DNA of 49,576 bases, from NCBI RefSeq assembly GCF_001435935.1, contig NZ_AZGM01000150.1:1-49576 (forward strand), written 5' to 3'. Under the pieces are notes generated by a model. That model did not search any database. It saw nothing but the letters and a program-made list of their open reading frames with translations, and was not told the DNA's origin. Origin of the DNA: Limosilactobacillus panis DSM 6035. Lineage in GTDB: Bacteria; Bacillota; Bacilli; Lactobacillales; Lactobacillaceae. Position numbers and translations under genes: made by a program. How positions within the stretch are numbered: position 1 is the first letter of the stretch; each line of letters starts with the position of its first letter. Below, piece after piece: positions 24,982 to 34,333 of the stretch.

Positions 24982-25752
24982 ATGGCTTTAACTGTGGAAC
25001 AAATTAATAAACAAAACTTTTCAACCAAAATGCGGGGCTTCAACCAGGAAGAAGTTAAGAACTTCATTCAAGAGGTTTCACAAACGGTTCAAGAATTAAC
25101 CGAAGAAAATCATGCGTTAAAAGAGACCGTTAAGGCGGATGAGGAGAAGCTGAAGTACTTTAGTGAACTGAAGGACTCCCTTAATAAATCAATCCTGGTG
25201 GCCCAGGAAGCGGCTGACAAGGTTAAGAGCAATGCCAAGCGGGAAGCGGACATCATGGTTCGTGAAGCACAGAAACAGGCTACTGATATTGTTTCTGAAG
25301 CAAATGAAAAGTCCAACCAAGTTATTGACCACACAACTGAAGAAGCCCGGAAACTGACGACCGAAACCAACGACTTGAAGAAGCAGACCCGGATCTTCCG
25401 GCAACGGTTGCAGGTTATGCTGGAATCACAACTGGAAGTGGTTAAGAGTGATGAATGGGATAAACTGCTCGCGGATGATAATCCGGAACAATACGACGAA
25501 ATTCAAAAGATGTTTGGAAATGACCTTGACAAGAATTCATCGGAAAGTGTAGAATCAACAGCAATTAGTTCCGCATCCCCAGCAGATGAGAGTTTTGCTG
25601 ACCAACCAGCTGTTGAGCCGGCGTCATCTGCACCAACCAACCCGGAGCCGACAGCATCAGAACAACCAGCAGCTTGTGAACAGCCTGTTGTTCCCGCGGA
25701 TTCAGGGGAAACGGTGGTTGTCTTCCCGGACAGTGACGAGGAAAAGAACTAG
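24982..25752 (+). CDS. divIVA: DivIVA cell-division/polarity protein
   Basis: DivIVA recognises negatively curved membrane and organises the pole and septum. The protein has 256 residues from ATG 24982 (TTGGAGG ten bases upstream). The lipid-binding head is MALTVEQINKQNFSTKMRGF, then EEVKNFIQEV, followed by a long coiled coil (about 35-165) rich in Glu, Lys and Ala. The C-terminal third is a disordered Pro/Ser/Glu-rich tail. This places it at the end of the ftsA-to-divIVA cluster, directly before the ileS leader. Confidence 0.93.
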   Translation: MALTVEQINKQNFSTKMRGFNQEEVKNFIQEVSQTVQELTEENHALKETVKADEEKLKYFSELKDSLNKSILVAQEAADKVKSNAKREADIMVREAQKQATDIVSEANEKSNQVIDHTTEEARKLTTETNDLKKQTRIFRQRLQVMLESQLEVVKSDEWDKLLADDNPEQYDEIQKMFGNDLDKNSSESVESTAISSASPADESFADQPAVEPASSAPTNPEPTASEQPAACEQPVVPADSGETVVVFPDSDEEKN

Positions 25753-25777
25753 AGATAAATTAGCTAGTAAACTTAAA

Positions 25778-26010
25778 TAAAACGTTGAAGAGAAGTGGAT
25801 TTTACCACCCGACCCCAGCGAGTCAGTATTTTTGGTGTGAGACTGATGGTCGACGTTTAGTCCTGATCGTCTCTGAGTGTCGTGCTCAACAATAGTAGGC
25901 GCGACCGGCTCATGACCGTTATCAATGACAAGAGGAGGCCCAAATTTGGCCTTAAAAATGGGTGGTACCACGATAGCTTCGTCCCTTCAGGGATGGAGCT
26001 TTTTTATTTC
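25778..26010 (+). promoter_or_regulatory. T-box leader of ileS
   Basis: The canonical T-box sequence TGGGTGGTACCACG is at 25959-25972. Upstream, the stem I tip is recognisable as CCAGCGAGTCAG...TTGGTGTGAG...CTGATGG (about 25813-25847). The terminator is GTCCCTTCAGGGATGGAGC followed by six T (about 25974-26008). T-boxes read the charging state of a tRNA, and with ileS downstream the specifier should be an Ile codon. An ATC at 25866-25868 is the candidate, though I cannot place it in a drawn stem I with certainty. Uncharged tRNA-Ile would allow read-through into ileS. This leader fills almost the whole gap between divIVA and ileS. Confidence 0.92.
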
Positions 26011-26043
26011 GGTTTACTAGGGTAAGAGAAAGGAGTAGTTGTT

Positions 26044-28839
26044 ATGCGGGTTAAAGACACGTTAAATCTTGGCCGGACAAAGTTCCCCATGCGGGGGAAG
26101 TTGCCGGTAACCGAAGCTAAGCGTGAGCAGCTTTGGGAAGAAAATAAAGTTTACCAATTACGACAAAAATTGAATGAGGGGAAGCCAACCTTTGTGCTTC
26201 ACGATGGCCCCCCGTACGCCAATGGTAATATTCACATTGGCCACGCTATGAACAAGATTTCCAAGGACTTCATTGTTCGTTACAAGTCGATGACGGGCTT
26301 TCGGGCACCCTATGTTCCTGGTTGGGATACTCACGGGCTGCCAATCGAACACCAATTGACTAAGTCCGGTTACGACCGCAAGAAGATGTCCACATCCGAA
26401 TTCCGGGACCTGTGTCGCAAGTACGCCTTAGAGCAGGTCGACAAGCAGCGGACCGACTTCAAGCGGCTTGGGGTTAGTGGCGAATGGGATCACCCGTACT
26501 TGACCCTTGATAAGGAATTTGAAGCTGCCCAAGTTCGGGTCTTCGGTGAGTTTGCCAAGAAGGGTTTACTCTACCAAGCTAAAAAGCCTGTTTACTGGTC
26601 TTGGTCCTCAGAATCAGCACTGGCGGAAGCCGAAGTTGAATACCACGACGTTGTTGCCAAGACAGCCTTCTTTGCTGAGCAGGTAAAGGACGGTAAGGGT
26701 ATCCTTGATGACAATACCTACTTAGTTGTTTGGACAACGACGCCATGGACCGTTCCCGCTTCTGAAGCCGTGGCGGTCAATGGTAAGTTCGATTATTCGG
26801 TTGTTAAGCCAGCTGATGATGAACGGCAATTTGTGATTGGCACTGAATTGCTTGAAGGAGTTGCCGAAAAGCTCGGTTGGAAGGACTATTCGGTTGTTAA
26901 ACACCTCGCCGGAACAGACCTTGACGGGATGGTTACCAAACACCCTTACCTCGACCGTGACATTTTGGTAGGGACGGCTAACTACGTTACTGCTGATGCC
27001 GGTACTGGCTTAGTTCACACGGCTCCCGGCTATGGTGACGATGACTACCATTTTGGCTTGGAACACAACCTGCCTATCTTTGCCCCAATCAATGACCAAG
27101 GGGTCCTGACTAAGGAAAATGGTGCCGATTTTGACGGGGTCTTCTACCAGGATGCGGACGATGTTTCCTTGAAGAAGCTAGAAGAAAACGGTGCCCTCCT
27201 GCTTGAAGAACCTTTGAAGCACTCCTACCCATTCGATTGGCGGACCAAGAAGCCAATTATCTTCCGAGCCACTGACCAGTGGTTTGTCTCCATTGACAAG
27301 ATGCGTCAGGATATCCTGAACGCCCTGGAAGATGTTGAATACAAGCCATCCTGGGGGAAGGTTCGTCTCAGAAACATGATCAAGGATCGTGGCGACTGGG
27401 TAATTTCCCGGCAACGGGTTTGGGGTGTTCCATTGCCAATCTTCTACGCTGAAGATGGGACGCCAATCATGGAAGAAGAGACTATTAATCACGTTGCTGA
27501 CTTGTTTGCCAAGTATGGCTCCAACGTCTGGTTTGACCGGGATGCTAAGGACTTGCTTCCAGATGGCTACACTAATGAACATTCACCACACGGTAAGTTT
27601 ACTAAGGAAACGGACATCATGGATGTTTGGTTCGATTCCGGTTCTTCTCACCAGGGTGTTCTGGCAGAACGGGACTATCTGACCTACCCTGCTGACCTGT
27701 ACCTGGAAGGTTCTGACCAGTACCGGGGTTGGTTCAACTCTAGTCTGATTACCAGCGTGGTTTGCTCTGGTAAGACCCCTTATAAGGGCATTGTTTCCCA
27801 AGGCTTTACTCTTGATAAAAAGGGTAAGAAGATGTCAAAGTCAATGGGGAATGTTATTGACCCGAACAAGGTCGTCAAGCAGATGGGGGCCGAAATTATC
27901 CGTCTGTGGGTAATGTCTGCTGATACCTCTGCCGATGTCCGGGTTTCAATGGGAACCTTCCAGCAGATTTCCGAGGCTTACCGGAAGTTGCGGAATACCT
28001 TCCGCTTCCTGTTAGCCAACACGGGTGACTTTAAACCAGCAGAAAACACAGTCTCCTATGAGAAGATGGCCAGTGTCGACCAGTACATGATGGTCAAGCT
28101 GAACCACTTCTTGAAGAAAATGCGGGACTACTTTGACGAGTATGACTTCCTGGATGCCTACAAGCTACTCATCAACTTCGTCAACAATGATCTTTCTGCC
28201 TTCTACATGAACCTGGCAAAGGACGTTCTGTACATTGAGCCAGCTGATTCACATGCACGGCGGTCAATGCAGACGGTCTCCTACAACATCTTACTAACGA
28301 TGGTTAAGCTTTTGACGCCAATCCTTCCCCACACCACTGAAGAGGTTTGGGAATACATGGACGAGCCAGAACAATTTGCTCAACTGACGGAGATCCCTGA
28401 TGCCCGGACTTTTGCTAATGAGACTGAACTCCTGGACAAGTGGGAGCAATTCATGGAGGTCCGTTCCCACGTTCTGAAGGGATTAGAAGAAGCCCGGAAT
28501 GATAAGCAAATTGGTAAGTCCCTTGAAGCAGCGGTTGATTTTTACCTGGATGCCAACCAACAAAAGCTGGTCGATAGCTTAAACGAAAACGTTGCGCTCC
28601 TGCTTGGGGTATCTGCCCTGCACTTGCACCCATTTGACGAAGCACCGGCGGATGCTGACAAGTACGAAGACGGTGTTGCTGTTAAGGTTTCACCAGCAAC
28701 GGGTGAAACCTGTGCACGTTGTCGGATGGTCAAGGAAGACGTGGGCACCGATGATGCTTACCCAATGCTTTGTGCACGGTGTGCTAAGATTGTCCGGACG
28801 AACTTCCCGGAGACGGTGGAGACCGGATTGGAAAAGTAA
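26044..28839 (+). CDS. ileS: Isoleucyl-tRNA synthetase
   Basis: This class I synthetase charges tRNA-Ile and edits mischarged valine. At 931 residues it is of bacterial type. HIGH is at 64-67 within [21 protein letters not shown] at 596-600, the CP1 editing domain contains [11 protein letters not shown], and a C-terminal zinc finger has two CxxC pairs (CARC...CARC). AGGAG lies upstream of ATG. The T-box leader sets its regulation. It has no obvious operon partner. Confidence 0.97.
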   Translation: MRVKDTLNLGRTKFPMRGKLPVTEAKREQLWEENKVYQLRQKLNEGKPTFVLHDGPPYANGNIHIGHAMNKISKDFIVRYKSMTGFRAPYVPGWDTHGLPIEHQLTKSGYDRKKMSTSEFRDLCRKYALEQVDKQRTDFKRLGVSGEWDHPYLTLDKEFEAAQVRVFGEFAKKGLLYQAKKPVYWSWSSESALAEAEVEYHDVVAKTAFFAEQVKDGKGILDDNTYLVVWTTTPWTVPASEAVAVNGKFDYSVVKPADDERQFVIGTELLEGVAEKLGWKDYSVVKHLAGTDLDGMVTKHPYLDRDILVGTANYVTADAGTGLVHTAPGYGDDDYHFGLEHNLPIFAPINDQGVLTKENGADFDGVFYQDADDVSLKKLEENGALLLEEPLKHSYPFDWRTKKPIIFRATDQWFVSIDKMRQDILNALEDVEYKPSWGKVRLRNMIKDRGDWVISRQRVWGVPLPIFYAEDGTPIMEEETINHVADLFAKYGSNVWFDRDAKDLLPDGYTNEHSPHGKFTKETDIMDVWFDSGSSHQGVLAERDYLTYPADLYLEGSDQYRGWFNSSLITSVVCSGKTPYKGIVSQGFTLDKKGKKMSKSMGNVIDPNKVVKQMGAEIIRLWVMSADTSADVRVSMGTFQQISEAYRKLRNTFRFLLANTGDFKPAENTVSYEKMASVDQYMMVKLNHFLKKMRDYFDEYDFLDAYKLLINFVNNDLSAFYMNLAKDVLYIEPADSHARRSMQTVSYNILLTMVKLLTPILPHTTEEVWEYMDEPEQFAQLTEIPDARTFANETELLDKWEQFMEVRSHVLKGLEEARNDKQIGKSLEAAVDFYLDANQQKLVDSLNENVALLLGVSALHLHPFDEAPADADKYEDGVAVKVSPATGETCARCRMVKEDVGTDDAYPMLCARCAKIVRTNFPETVETGLEK

Positions 28840-28876
28840 AAAAAGTGATATAATTTCTTGCTCAAGGCGCCAAACG

Positions 28877-28905
28877 GTGACATTGATTTTCTTGCGGTGT
28901 AAAAT
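28877..28905 (+). promoter_or_regulatory. Promoter of the cold-shock gene
   Basis: GTGACA (28877-28882) and TAAAAT (28900-28905) are exactly 17 bases apart. Initiation near 28912 would give a leader of about 135 bases before the csp start. Confidence 0.6.
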
Positions 28906-28939
28906 GGGAAGAGATAATGTAAAAGGGCAACCTTTCGTA

Positions 28940-29031
28940 TCTTAACCCCGCAAGGCTACTTGAGTAGTGATATATCAATCAGACTTATTTTTAATAGGGG
29001 TTGCGGGAAATTTCCACAACTCCTATTTTTA
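28940..29031 (+). promoter_or_regulatory. Long csp leader with two mutually exclusive pairings
   Basis: A terminator-like hairpin (28994-29026) pairs ATAGGGGTTG.GG with CC.CAACTCCTAT and is followed by five T, 16 bases before the csp start codon. Its left arm contains TTGCGGG (29001-29007), which is perfectly complementary to CCCGCAA (28947-28953) upstream, an alternative pairing that would break the hairpin. A small CTACTTGAGTAG hairpin lies between. Either temperature-dependent refolding or attenuation is possible, but none is shown. Confidence 0.45.
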
Positions 29032-29046
29032 TTGGCAGGTGAAAAT

Positions 29047-29250
29047 ATGCTTAAAGGAAAAGTCAAAAGTTTTGACGAACAAAAGGGGTGGGGGTTCATT
29101 ACCGTACCCCACGAAGGTGAGATCTTTGTTCATTACAGTGGTATTGAAGGCACCAGGCGCCGGGTCCTACAGGCCGGTGAAGATGTTTCACTGGTGATTG
29201 TTCAGGGACATAAGGGCCCGCAAGCCGCCCACGTCAGAGTAATTCGCTAG
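29047..29250 (+). CDS. Cold-shock domain protein
   Basis: This 67-residue single cold-shock domain protein is an RNA chaperone that binds single-stranded nucleic acid. The RNP1 motif is KGWGFI and RNP2 is IFVHYSGI. The usual Phe in RNP2-adjacent positions is partly replaced and the C-terminal half is less typical (GTRRRVLQAGEDVSLVIVQGHKGPQAAHV), so it is a divergent family member rather than a standard CspA. ATG 29047 is supported by GGCAGGTG. Upstream in-frame codons are within the leader. It sits upstream of nudF with a gap of ten bases. Confidence 0.88.
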   Translation: MLKGKVKSFDEQKGWGFITVPHEGEIFVHYSGIEGTRRRVLQAGEDVSLVIVQGHKGPQAAHVRVIR

Positions 29251-29260
29251 GAGGGATACG

Positions 29261-29812
29261 ATGAATTTTACGGAAAAACCGATTAGCAGCAAAGAGGTAT
29301 TTAAGGGCCACCTGATTAATGTTGAAGTTCAACAGGTAAAGACCCCTGAGGGCAACATCGCCCAACGGGAAATTGTTCACCACGCTCCAGCCGTGGCTAT
29401 TCTGGCCATCACTAATGATAATAAGATGTTGTTGGAAAAGCAGTGGCGGGCCCCAATTGCTAAGACCACCTTGGAAATCCCGGCTGGAAAAGTTGATTCC
29501 CGGGACCAGGCAAGTGTGGACCATGCTGCAAGACGGGAACTGAACGAAGAAACCCGTCTTCAGGCCGGTAAACTAGAGAAGCTTTCTAGCTTTTATACCT
29601 CAGTTGGGTGCATGGACGAATACATGACCCTGTACTTGGCAACTGACTTATCACCAGTTACCAACGCCCTTCCCAAGGATCAAGACGAAGAGTTAGTCGT
29701 GAAAAAGGTTAGTTTGGATGAAGCACAAGCAATGATTGCGTCCGGTGAGATTGAAGATGCAAAAACAATTATGGCCATTTATTATTGGCAGGGAATGAGG
29801 GCCAATGGATAA
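29261..29812 (+). CDS. nudF: NUDIX hydrolase (ADP-ribose pyrophosphatase type)
   Basis: The enzyme hydrolyses ADP-ribose or related nucleoside diphosphate derivatives. The 183-residue protein has the early ADP-ribose pattern HHAPAVAILAITNDNKMLLEKQWR, then LEIPAGKVD. The Nudix box follows as ARRELNEETRLQAG. The central REUxEE is present, but the glycine of the box (before the final hydrophobic residue) is Arg and the first Glu is replaced. The helix and metal ligands are intact. This is typical of ADP-ribose pyrophosphatases of the YqkG group. AGGAGG precedes ATG. The stop overlaps the next gene by eight bases. Confidence 0.88.
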   Translation: MNFTEKPISSKEVFKGHLINVEVQQVKTPEGNIAQREIVHHAPAVAILAITNDNKMLLEKQWRAPIAKTTLEIPAGKVDSRDQASVDHAARRELNEETRLQAGKLEKLSSFYTSVGCMDEYMTLYLATDLSPVTNALPKDQDEELVVKKVSLDEAQAMIASGEIEDAKTIMAIYYWQGMRANG

Positions 29813-30059
29813 TCAAAAGCCGCCGTTTCCTAAAGAGCAGCTTTCGCGAAAGCAGTACCGTGAGCAGCTTGCCAAAAAAAGAGCTGCTGGACAGGAAGAA
29901 GAAGGCGAAGGGCAAACCCGCCAGCACTACGCGCAAGACCAGGAGGGACAAAACCGTGAAGAAAAAACAGCTGTCCTGAAGCGGAAGCTTAACATTGCAA
30001 TTGTTGGCCTCATCGTGGCAATCATTATTGTCTATTTAGTTTTATTTTTTGTCGGGTAA
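29805..30059 (+). CDS. Small basic-acidic membrane protein of unknown function
   Basis: This protein has 84 residues with a highly charged, Gln/Glu/Lys-rich cytoplasmic head (about 1-58) and one C-terminal membrane helix (LNIAIVGLIVAIIIVYLVLFFVG) running to the end, so it looks like a tail-anchored protein. Its ATG (29805) overlaps the nudF stop by eight bases, which implies translational coupling. I recognise no family. It may belong to the same operon as nudF and mtnN. Confidence 0.7.
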   Translation: MDNQKPPFPKEQLSRKQYREQLAKKRAAGQEEEGEGQTRQHYAQDQEGQNREEKTAVLKRKLNIAIVGLIVAIIIVYLVLFFVG

Positions 30060-30073
30060 AGGAGTTATTTAAA

Positions 30074-30772
30074 ATGCGTTTTGGAATTATCTGTGCGATG
30101 CCAGAGGAGATCAAGGAACTTAAGGCCCAGTTGGTTGGTGGTGTTGCCAAAAAGATTGGTGGTAAGGACTACTTCATGGGACAAATCAGCGGTCAGGATG
30201 TTGTCCTGGTAGAATCAGGAATTGGTAAGGTTGAGGCCGGAATTACGACTGAACATCTGATTACGGACTGCCAAGCTGACGTGGTGATTAACTCAGGCTC
30301 CGCTGGTGGAATTGGCCAGGGACTTCACGTGGGGGATGTTGTTATCTCTACGGCAACTGCCTATCATGATGTTGACGCCACGGCGTTTGACTACAAGTAC
30401 GGCCAGCTTCCGGGAAAGGAACCCCGTTTTATTGCCTCTAAAGAGTGGGGGGAGGCACTGAAGAGGGCGGGTGAAAAGACCGGTTTGAACGTTAAACAGG
30501 GATTGATTGTTTCTGGCGACCAGTTTATTGCCAGCAAGAAGGCAATTGACCAGATCCTTACCTACTTCCCTGATGCCCTCTCCAGTGAAATGGAAGGAGC
30601 AGCAGTCGGTCAAGTTGCCACTGATCACGATGTCCCATACGTAGTTGTCCGGGCAATGTCTGATACTGGCGATGAGGATGCCGGTGTCAGCTTTGATGAC
30701 TTTATTATTGATGCCGGAAAGCGGTCAGCCAAAATGCTTTTGCAGTTGTTTGCTGACCGGGCTGCACAGTGA
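30074..30772 (+). CDS. mtnN: 5'-methylthioadenosine/S-adenosylhomocysteine nucleosidase
   Basis: MtnN cleaves adenine from methylthioadenosine and S-adenosylhomocysteine, feeding methionine salvage and autoinducer-2 precursor formation. The 232-residue protein starts FGIICAMPEEIKEL with the catalytic Glu12, then VVLVESGIGKVEAG, NSGSAGG, EMEGAAVGQVA (ribose-binding Glu) and RAMSDTGDED with the general-acid Asp. AAGGAG precedes ATG. It overlaps the upstream end of the cysteine desulfurase frame. Confidence 0.94.
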   Translation: MRFGIICAMPEEIKELKAQLVGGVAKKIGGKDYFMGQISGQDVVLVESGIGKVEAGITTEHLITDCQADVVINSGSAGGIGQGLHVGDVVISTATAYHDVDATAFDYKYGQLPGKEPRFIASKEWGEALKRAGEKTGLNVKQGLIVSGDQFIASKKAIDQILTYFPDALSSEMEGAAVGQVATDHDVPYVVVRAMSDTGDEDAGVSFDDFIIDAGKRSAKMLLQLFADRAAQ

Positions 30773-30786
30773 AAGGAAGGTTGGTC

Positions 30787-31953
30787 GTGAACGAAATTTA
30801 CCTCGATAATGCGGCAACAACGCCGATGACTCCGGAAGTCATTGATGAAATGACCAGGCAGATGAAGGAATCATGGGGGAATGCGTCAACTGGATACTCC
30901 TACGGCCGGCACGCTAAGCTAGTAATGGAGAACAGTCGCCACGTAATCGCCCAGAGTATTAATGCCGATGATAACGAGATTGTATTTACCAGCGGCGGAA
31001 CGGAGAGTGACAATACCGCCATCATCCAGACCGCTTTCACCCGACAGAGATTGGGGAAGCACATTATCACCACTGCCATTGAGCACGAGGCGGTTCTCAA
31101 GCCACTACATTTCCTTGAACAACACGGCTTTGAGGTAACTTACCTCCCCGTCGATGAGCACGGTAATATTTCCCTGGCTGATTTTAAGGCGGCACTCCGC
31201 GATGACACGATTCTCGTTACAATCATGATGGGGAATAACGAGGTTGGTAGCCGGATGCCAATTCACGAGATCGGTGAAATTCTGAAGGACCACCAGGCCT
31301 GGTTCCATACCGATGCCGTTCAGGCTTACGGCTTGTTGCCGATTGACGTAAAAAAGGATCATATTGACCTCTTATCGACCTCTGCCCACAAGTTAAACGG
31401 GCCGAAGATGATGGGCTTCTTGTACCGCCGCGAGGGAATTAGCTTTCCAAGTTTCATCAAGGGTGGGGACCAGGAAACCAAGCGTCGTGCAGGGACCGAA
31501 AACGTTCCCGCAATTGCGGCCTTTGCCAAGGCAGTGGCAATTGATACAGCAGATGAAAAGCAAGCCCGGCAGACACGCTATTACCACTTCAAACAGAAGA
31601 TTGTGCAGGGGCTCAAGGACAACCACATCCCCTTTGAGGTGAACGGTCAAATCAGTCCGGATAATCTAAACCACGTCCTGAACATCTGGTTCAAGGGCAT
31701 CTCAACCTATGTCATGCAGACCGACTTAGATTTAGCTGGCATTGCGGTCTCTGGTGGATCGGCATGTACCGCGGGGAGCATTGAACCCTCCCATGTCTTG
31801 ACGGCGATGTTTGGCCCGGATAGCCCGCGGATTAGTGAATCAATCCGGATTAGCTTTGGGGCGCTAAACACGGATGAAGACATTGATAAGTTGATTGCGG
31901 CAATTGTCAAGATTGTCGATAAGCTTAATAAGCTCGATAAGGGGGCAAATTAA
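30787..31953 (+). CDS. Cysteine desulfurase (YrvO/IscS type)
   Basis: This PLP enzyme removes sulfur from cysteine and passes persulfide sulfur on. The 388-residue protein begins NEIYLDNAATTPM, has the PLP lysine at 202 in STSAHKLNGPK and the catalytic Cys327 in SGGSACTAGS. The start is taken as GTG 30787, six bases after AAGGAAGG. A longer frame from 30769 would overlap mtnN. It is two genes upstream of mnmA, as in Bacillus, where yrvO is next to mnmA, so it likely supplies sulfur for tRNA 2-thiouridine. The iscS label would be a family guess. Confidence 0.92.
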   Translation: MNEIYLDNAATTPMTPEVIDEMTRQMKESWGNASTGYSYGRHAKLVMENSRHVIAQSINADDNEIVFTSGGTESDNTAIIQTAFTRQRLGKHIITTAIEHEAVLKPLHFLEQHGFEVTYLPVDEHGNISLADFKAALRDDTILVTIMMGNNEVGSRMPIHEIGEILKDHQAWFHTDAVQAYGLLPIDVKKDHIDLLSTSAHKLNGPKMMGFLYRREGISFPSFIKGGDQETKRRAGTENVPAIAAFAKAVAIDTADEKQARQTRYYHFKQKIVQGLKDNHIPFEVNGQISPDNLNHVLNIWFKGISTYVMQTDLDLAGIAVSGGSACTAGSIEPSHVLTAMFGPDSPRISESIRISFGALNTDEDIDKLIAAIVKIVDKLNKLDKGAN

Positions 31954-31954
31954 A

Positions 31955-32305
31955 GTGGATTTTGCTAAAAAAGTTAAGGTGCCGGGGGACCAGACTACTT
32001 ATTCGCTAAGTCCGGAAGTCAAACGGTACGCGCTAATCGACCTCGGCTTTGAAGAAACCAAGCGGGGGAACTTCGAGTACAAGGGGAGCCTTGATACTGA
32101 TAACCCCTTTAAGCCCGTCGCCCGGCTCCGGATTCTAATTAATGCTGACCTGACCGGGTTCAAGATGGAAACCGTCACCGGTAACGGAGCGCGGAAGATC
32201 AATATTTTTAACCACCAACGGTCAGCGGAATTTGTTGAGCAGTATCACTTTATTTTAGATGAAATGCTCAAAAGAAACGTATTTAAAAGTGACGGGCAAA
32301 AATAG
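31955..32305 (+). CDS. DUF1831 protein
   Basis: This protein has 116 residues from GTG 31955, with GGGGG about ten bases upstream. It starts immediately after the desulfurase stop (gap of one base). Conserved features of the family are YALIDLGFEETKRGNFEYKG and the C-terminal FVEQYHFILDEMLKRNVF. DUF1831 genes recur between cysteine desulfurase and mnmA in lactobacilli, suggesting a link to sulfur transfer, but no function is established to my knowledge. Confidence 0.82.
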   Translation: MDFAKKVKVPGDQTTYSLSPEVKRYALIDLGFEETKRGNFEYKGSLDTDNPFKPVARLRILINADLTGFKMETVTGNGARKINIFNHQRSAEFVEQYHFILDEMLKRNVFKSDGQK

Positions 32306-32334
32306 GTGCAGTCCCGAAAGGACTTTGGTACAAT
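32306..32334 (+). promoter_or_regulatory. Promoter of mnmA
   Basis: GTGCAG (32306-32311) and TACAAT (32329-32334) are exactly 17 bases apart, immediately after the DUF1831 stop. A small GTCC...GGAC hairpin lies in the spacer. The leader would be about 65 bases, and mnmA can therefore be made independently of the desulfurase gene. Confidence 0.55.
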
Positions 32335-32401
32335 GTACGATACTGGATGCATGCGACCTTCAATCGTAGATTATTCCAGAATCTATTTGAAATGATGGTG
32401 A

Positions 32402-33541
<1,140 letters not shown>

Positions 33542-33559
33542 CTAACATAGAATTTGATC

Positions 33560-33584
33560 AAGCGGGCATGCCTATTGCCTGCTT
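33560..33584 (+). terminator. Possible mnmA terminator
   Basis: AAGCGGGCA (33560-33568) and TGCCTGCTT (33576-33584) pair over nine positions with one wobble around a 7-base loop. No T run follows (ATACATATTT), so termination would be weak. Confidence 0.45.
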
Positions 33585-33592
33585 ATACATAT

Positions 33593-33633
33593 TTCACAAT
33601 CAATGTGAACATTCATAATATTTTTGGTAAGAT
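33593..33633 (+). promoter_or_regulatory. Palindrome and promoter upstream of the phosphatase gene
   Basis: TTCACA (33593-33598) and TGTGAA (33604-33609) form a perfect inverted repeat around ATCAA. An extended -10, TGGTAAGAT, lies at 33625-33633. The hexamer 17 bases upstream of its TAAGAT is GTGAAC, so the palindrome covers the -35 position, an ordinary place for a repressor site. The protein that would bind is not identified. Confidence 0.45.
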
Positions 33634-33661
33634 AATATATAAAAAAGGTCCGCGATTAACA

Positions 33662-34318
33662 ATGACAAAAGTTTATCTAATTCGACATGGAAAAACTGAA
33701 TGGAATCTTCAGTCCCGCTACCAGGGAGCCCATGGCGATTCACCACTTTTAAAGACAAGCTACCAGGAAATCGAACTGCTTGCCCAGTCCCTAAAGAAAG
33801 TGTCCTTTGCTCATGCATATGCGAGTCCTTTACGGCGGGCACGGGTAACAGCACAAAAATTGGTTAGCCACCTTGACCAACCGATCCCGTTAACGATTGA
33901 TAGCCGCCTGATGGAGTTTAATCTGGGGAAAATGGAAGGAAAGCACTTCGATGACGTTGCTAAGAAGTGGCCAGACGAACTAAACAATTTCCGCCACCAT
34001 CCTGACCGTTATAATGAAGAAGTCACGGGTAGTGAAAGTTTCCAGCAGGTGATTGACCGGGTGGGCTCAGCCGTTAAAGAGTTTTGCCGTGTTAATCCGG
34101 ATGCCAATATCTTAATTGTTTCACACGGGGCGGCACTGAACGCCACGATAAACGCCCTGATTGGGACCCCCCTTCCGCATTTAAAGGACCGGGGCGGGTT
34201 GAGTAATACCTCAACAACTATTTTAAAGACGGATGATGCCGAACACTTCACACTTGAGAAGTGGAATGATACAACTTATCTACACAAGACCAAGGTCGAT
34301 CCAACTGATACAATCTAA
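33662..34318 (+). CDS. Histidine phosphatase family protein
   Basis: Members of this phosphoglycerate-mutase-like branch remove phosphate from small molecules or proteins through a phosphohistidine. The 218-residue protein has the catalytic LIRHGKTEWN with His9 and Gly10, YASPLRRARVTAQKL for phosphate binding, the Glu in RLMEFNLGKMEGK, and the second His in SHGAALNATI. The ATG at 33662 is chosen because upstream codons lie within the promoter region. AAGGT is about twelve bases away. The specific substrate cannot be told, and glycolytic mutase function is unlikely for this length and variable insert. Confidence 0.88.
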   Translation: MTKVYLIRHGKTEWNLQSRYQGAHGDSPLLKTSYQEIELLAQSLKKVSFAHAYASPLRRARVTAQKLVSHLDQPIPLTIDSRLMEFNLGKMEGKHFDDVAKKWPDELNNFRHHPDRYNEEVTGSESFQQVIDRVGSAVKEFCRVNPDANILIVSHGAALNATINALIGTPLPHLKDRGGLSNTSTTILKTDDAEHFTLEKWNDTTYLHKTKVDPTDTI

Positions 34319-34333
34319 TAAGGGGTGGCAGTA

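Noticed and set aside
25702-25971. A minus-strand frame over the ileS leader
   Set aside because: It is antisense to the T-box RNA.
28960-29046. An N-terminal extension of the cold-shock protein
   Set aside because: The upstream codons encode the leader hairpins. A normal cold-shock domain begins at 29047.
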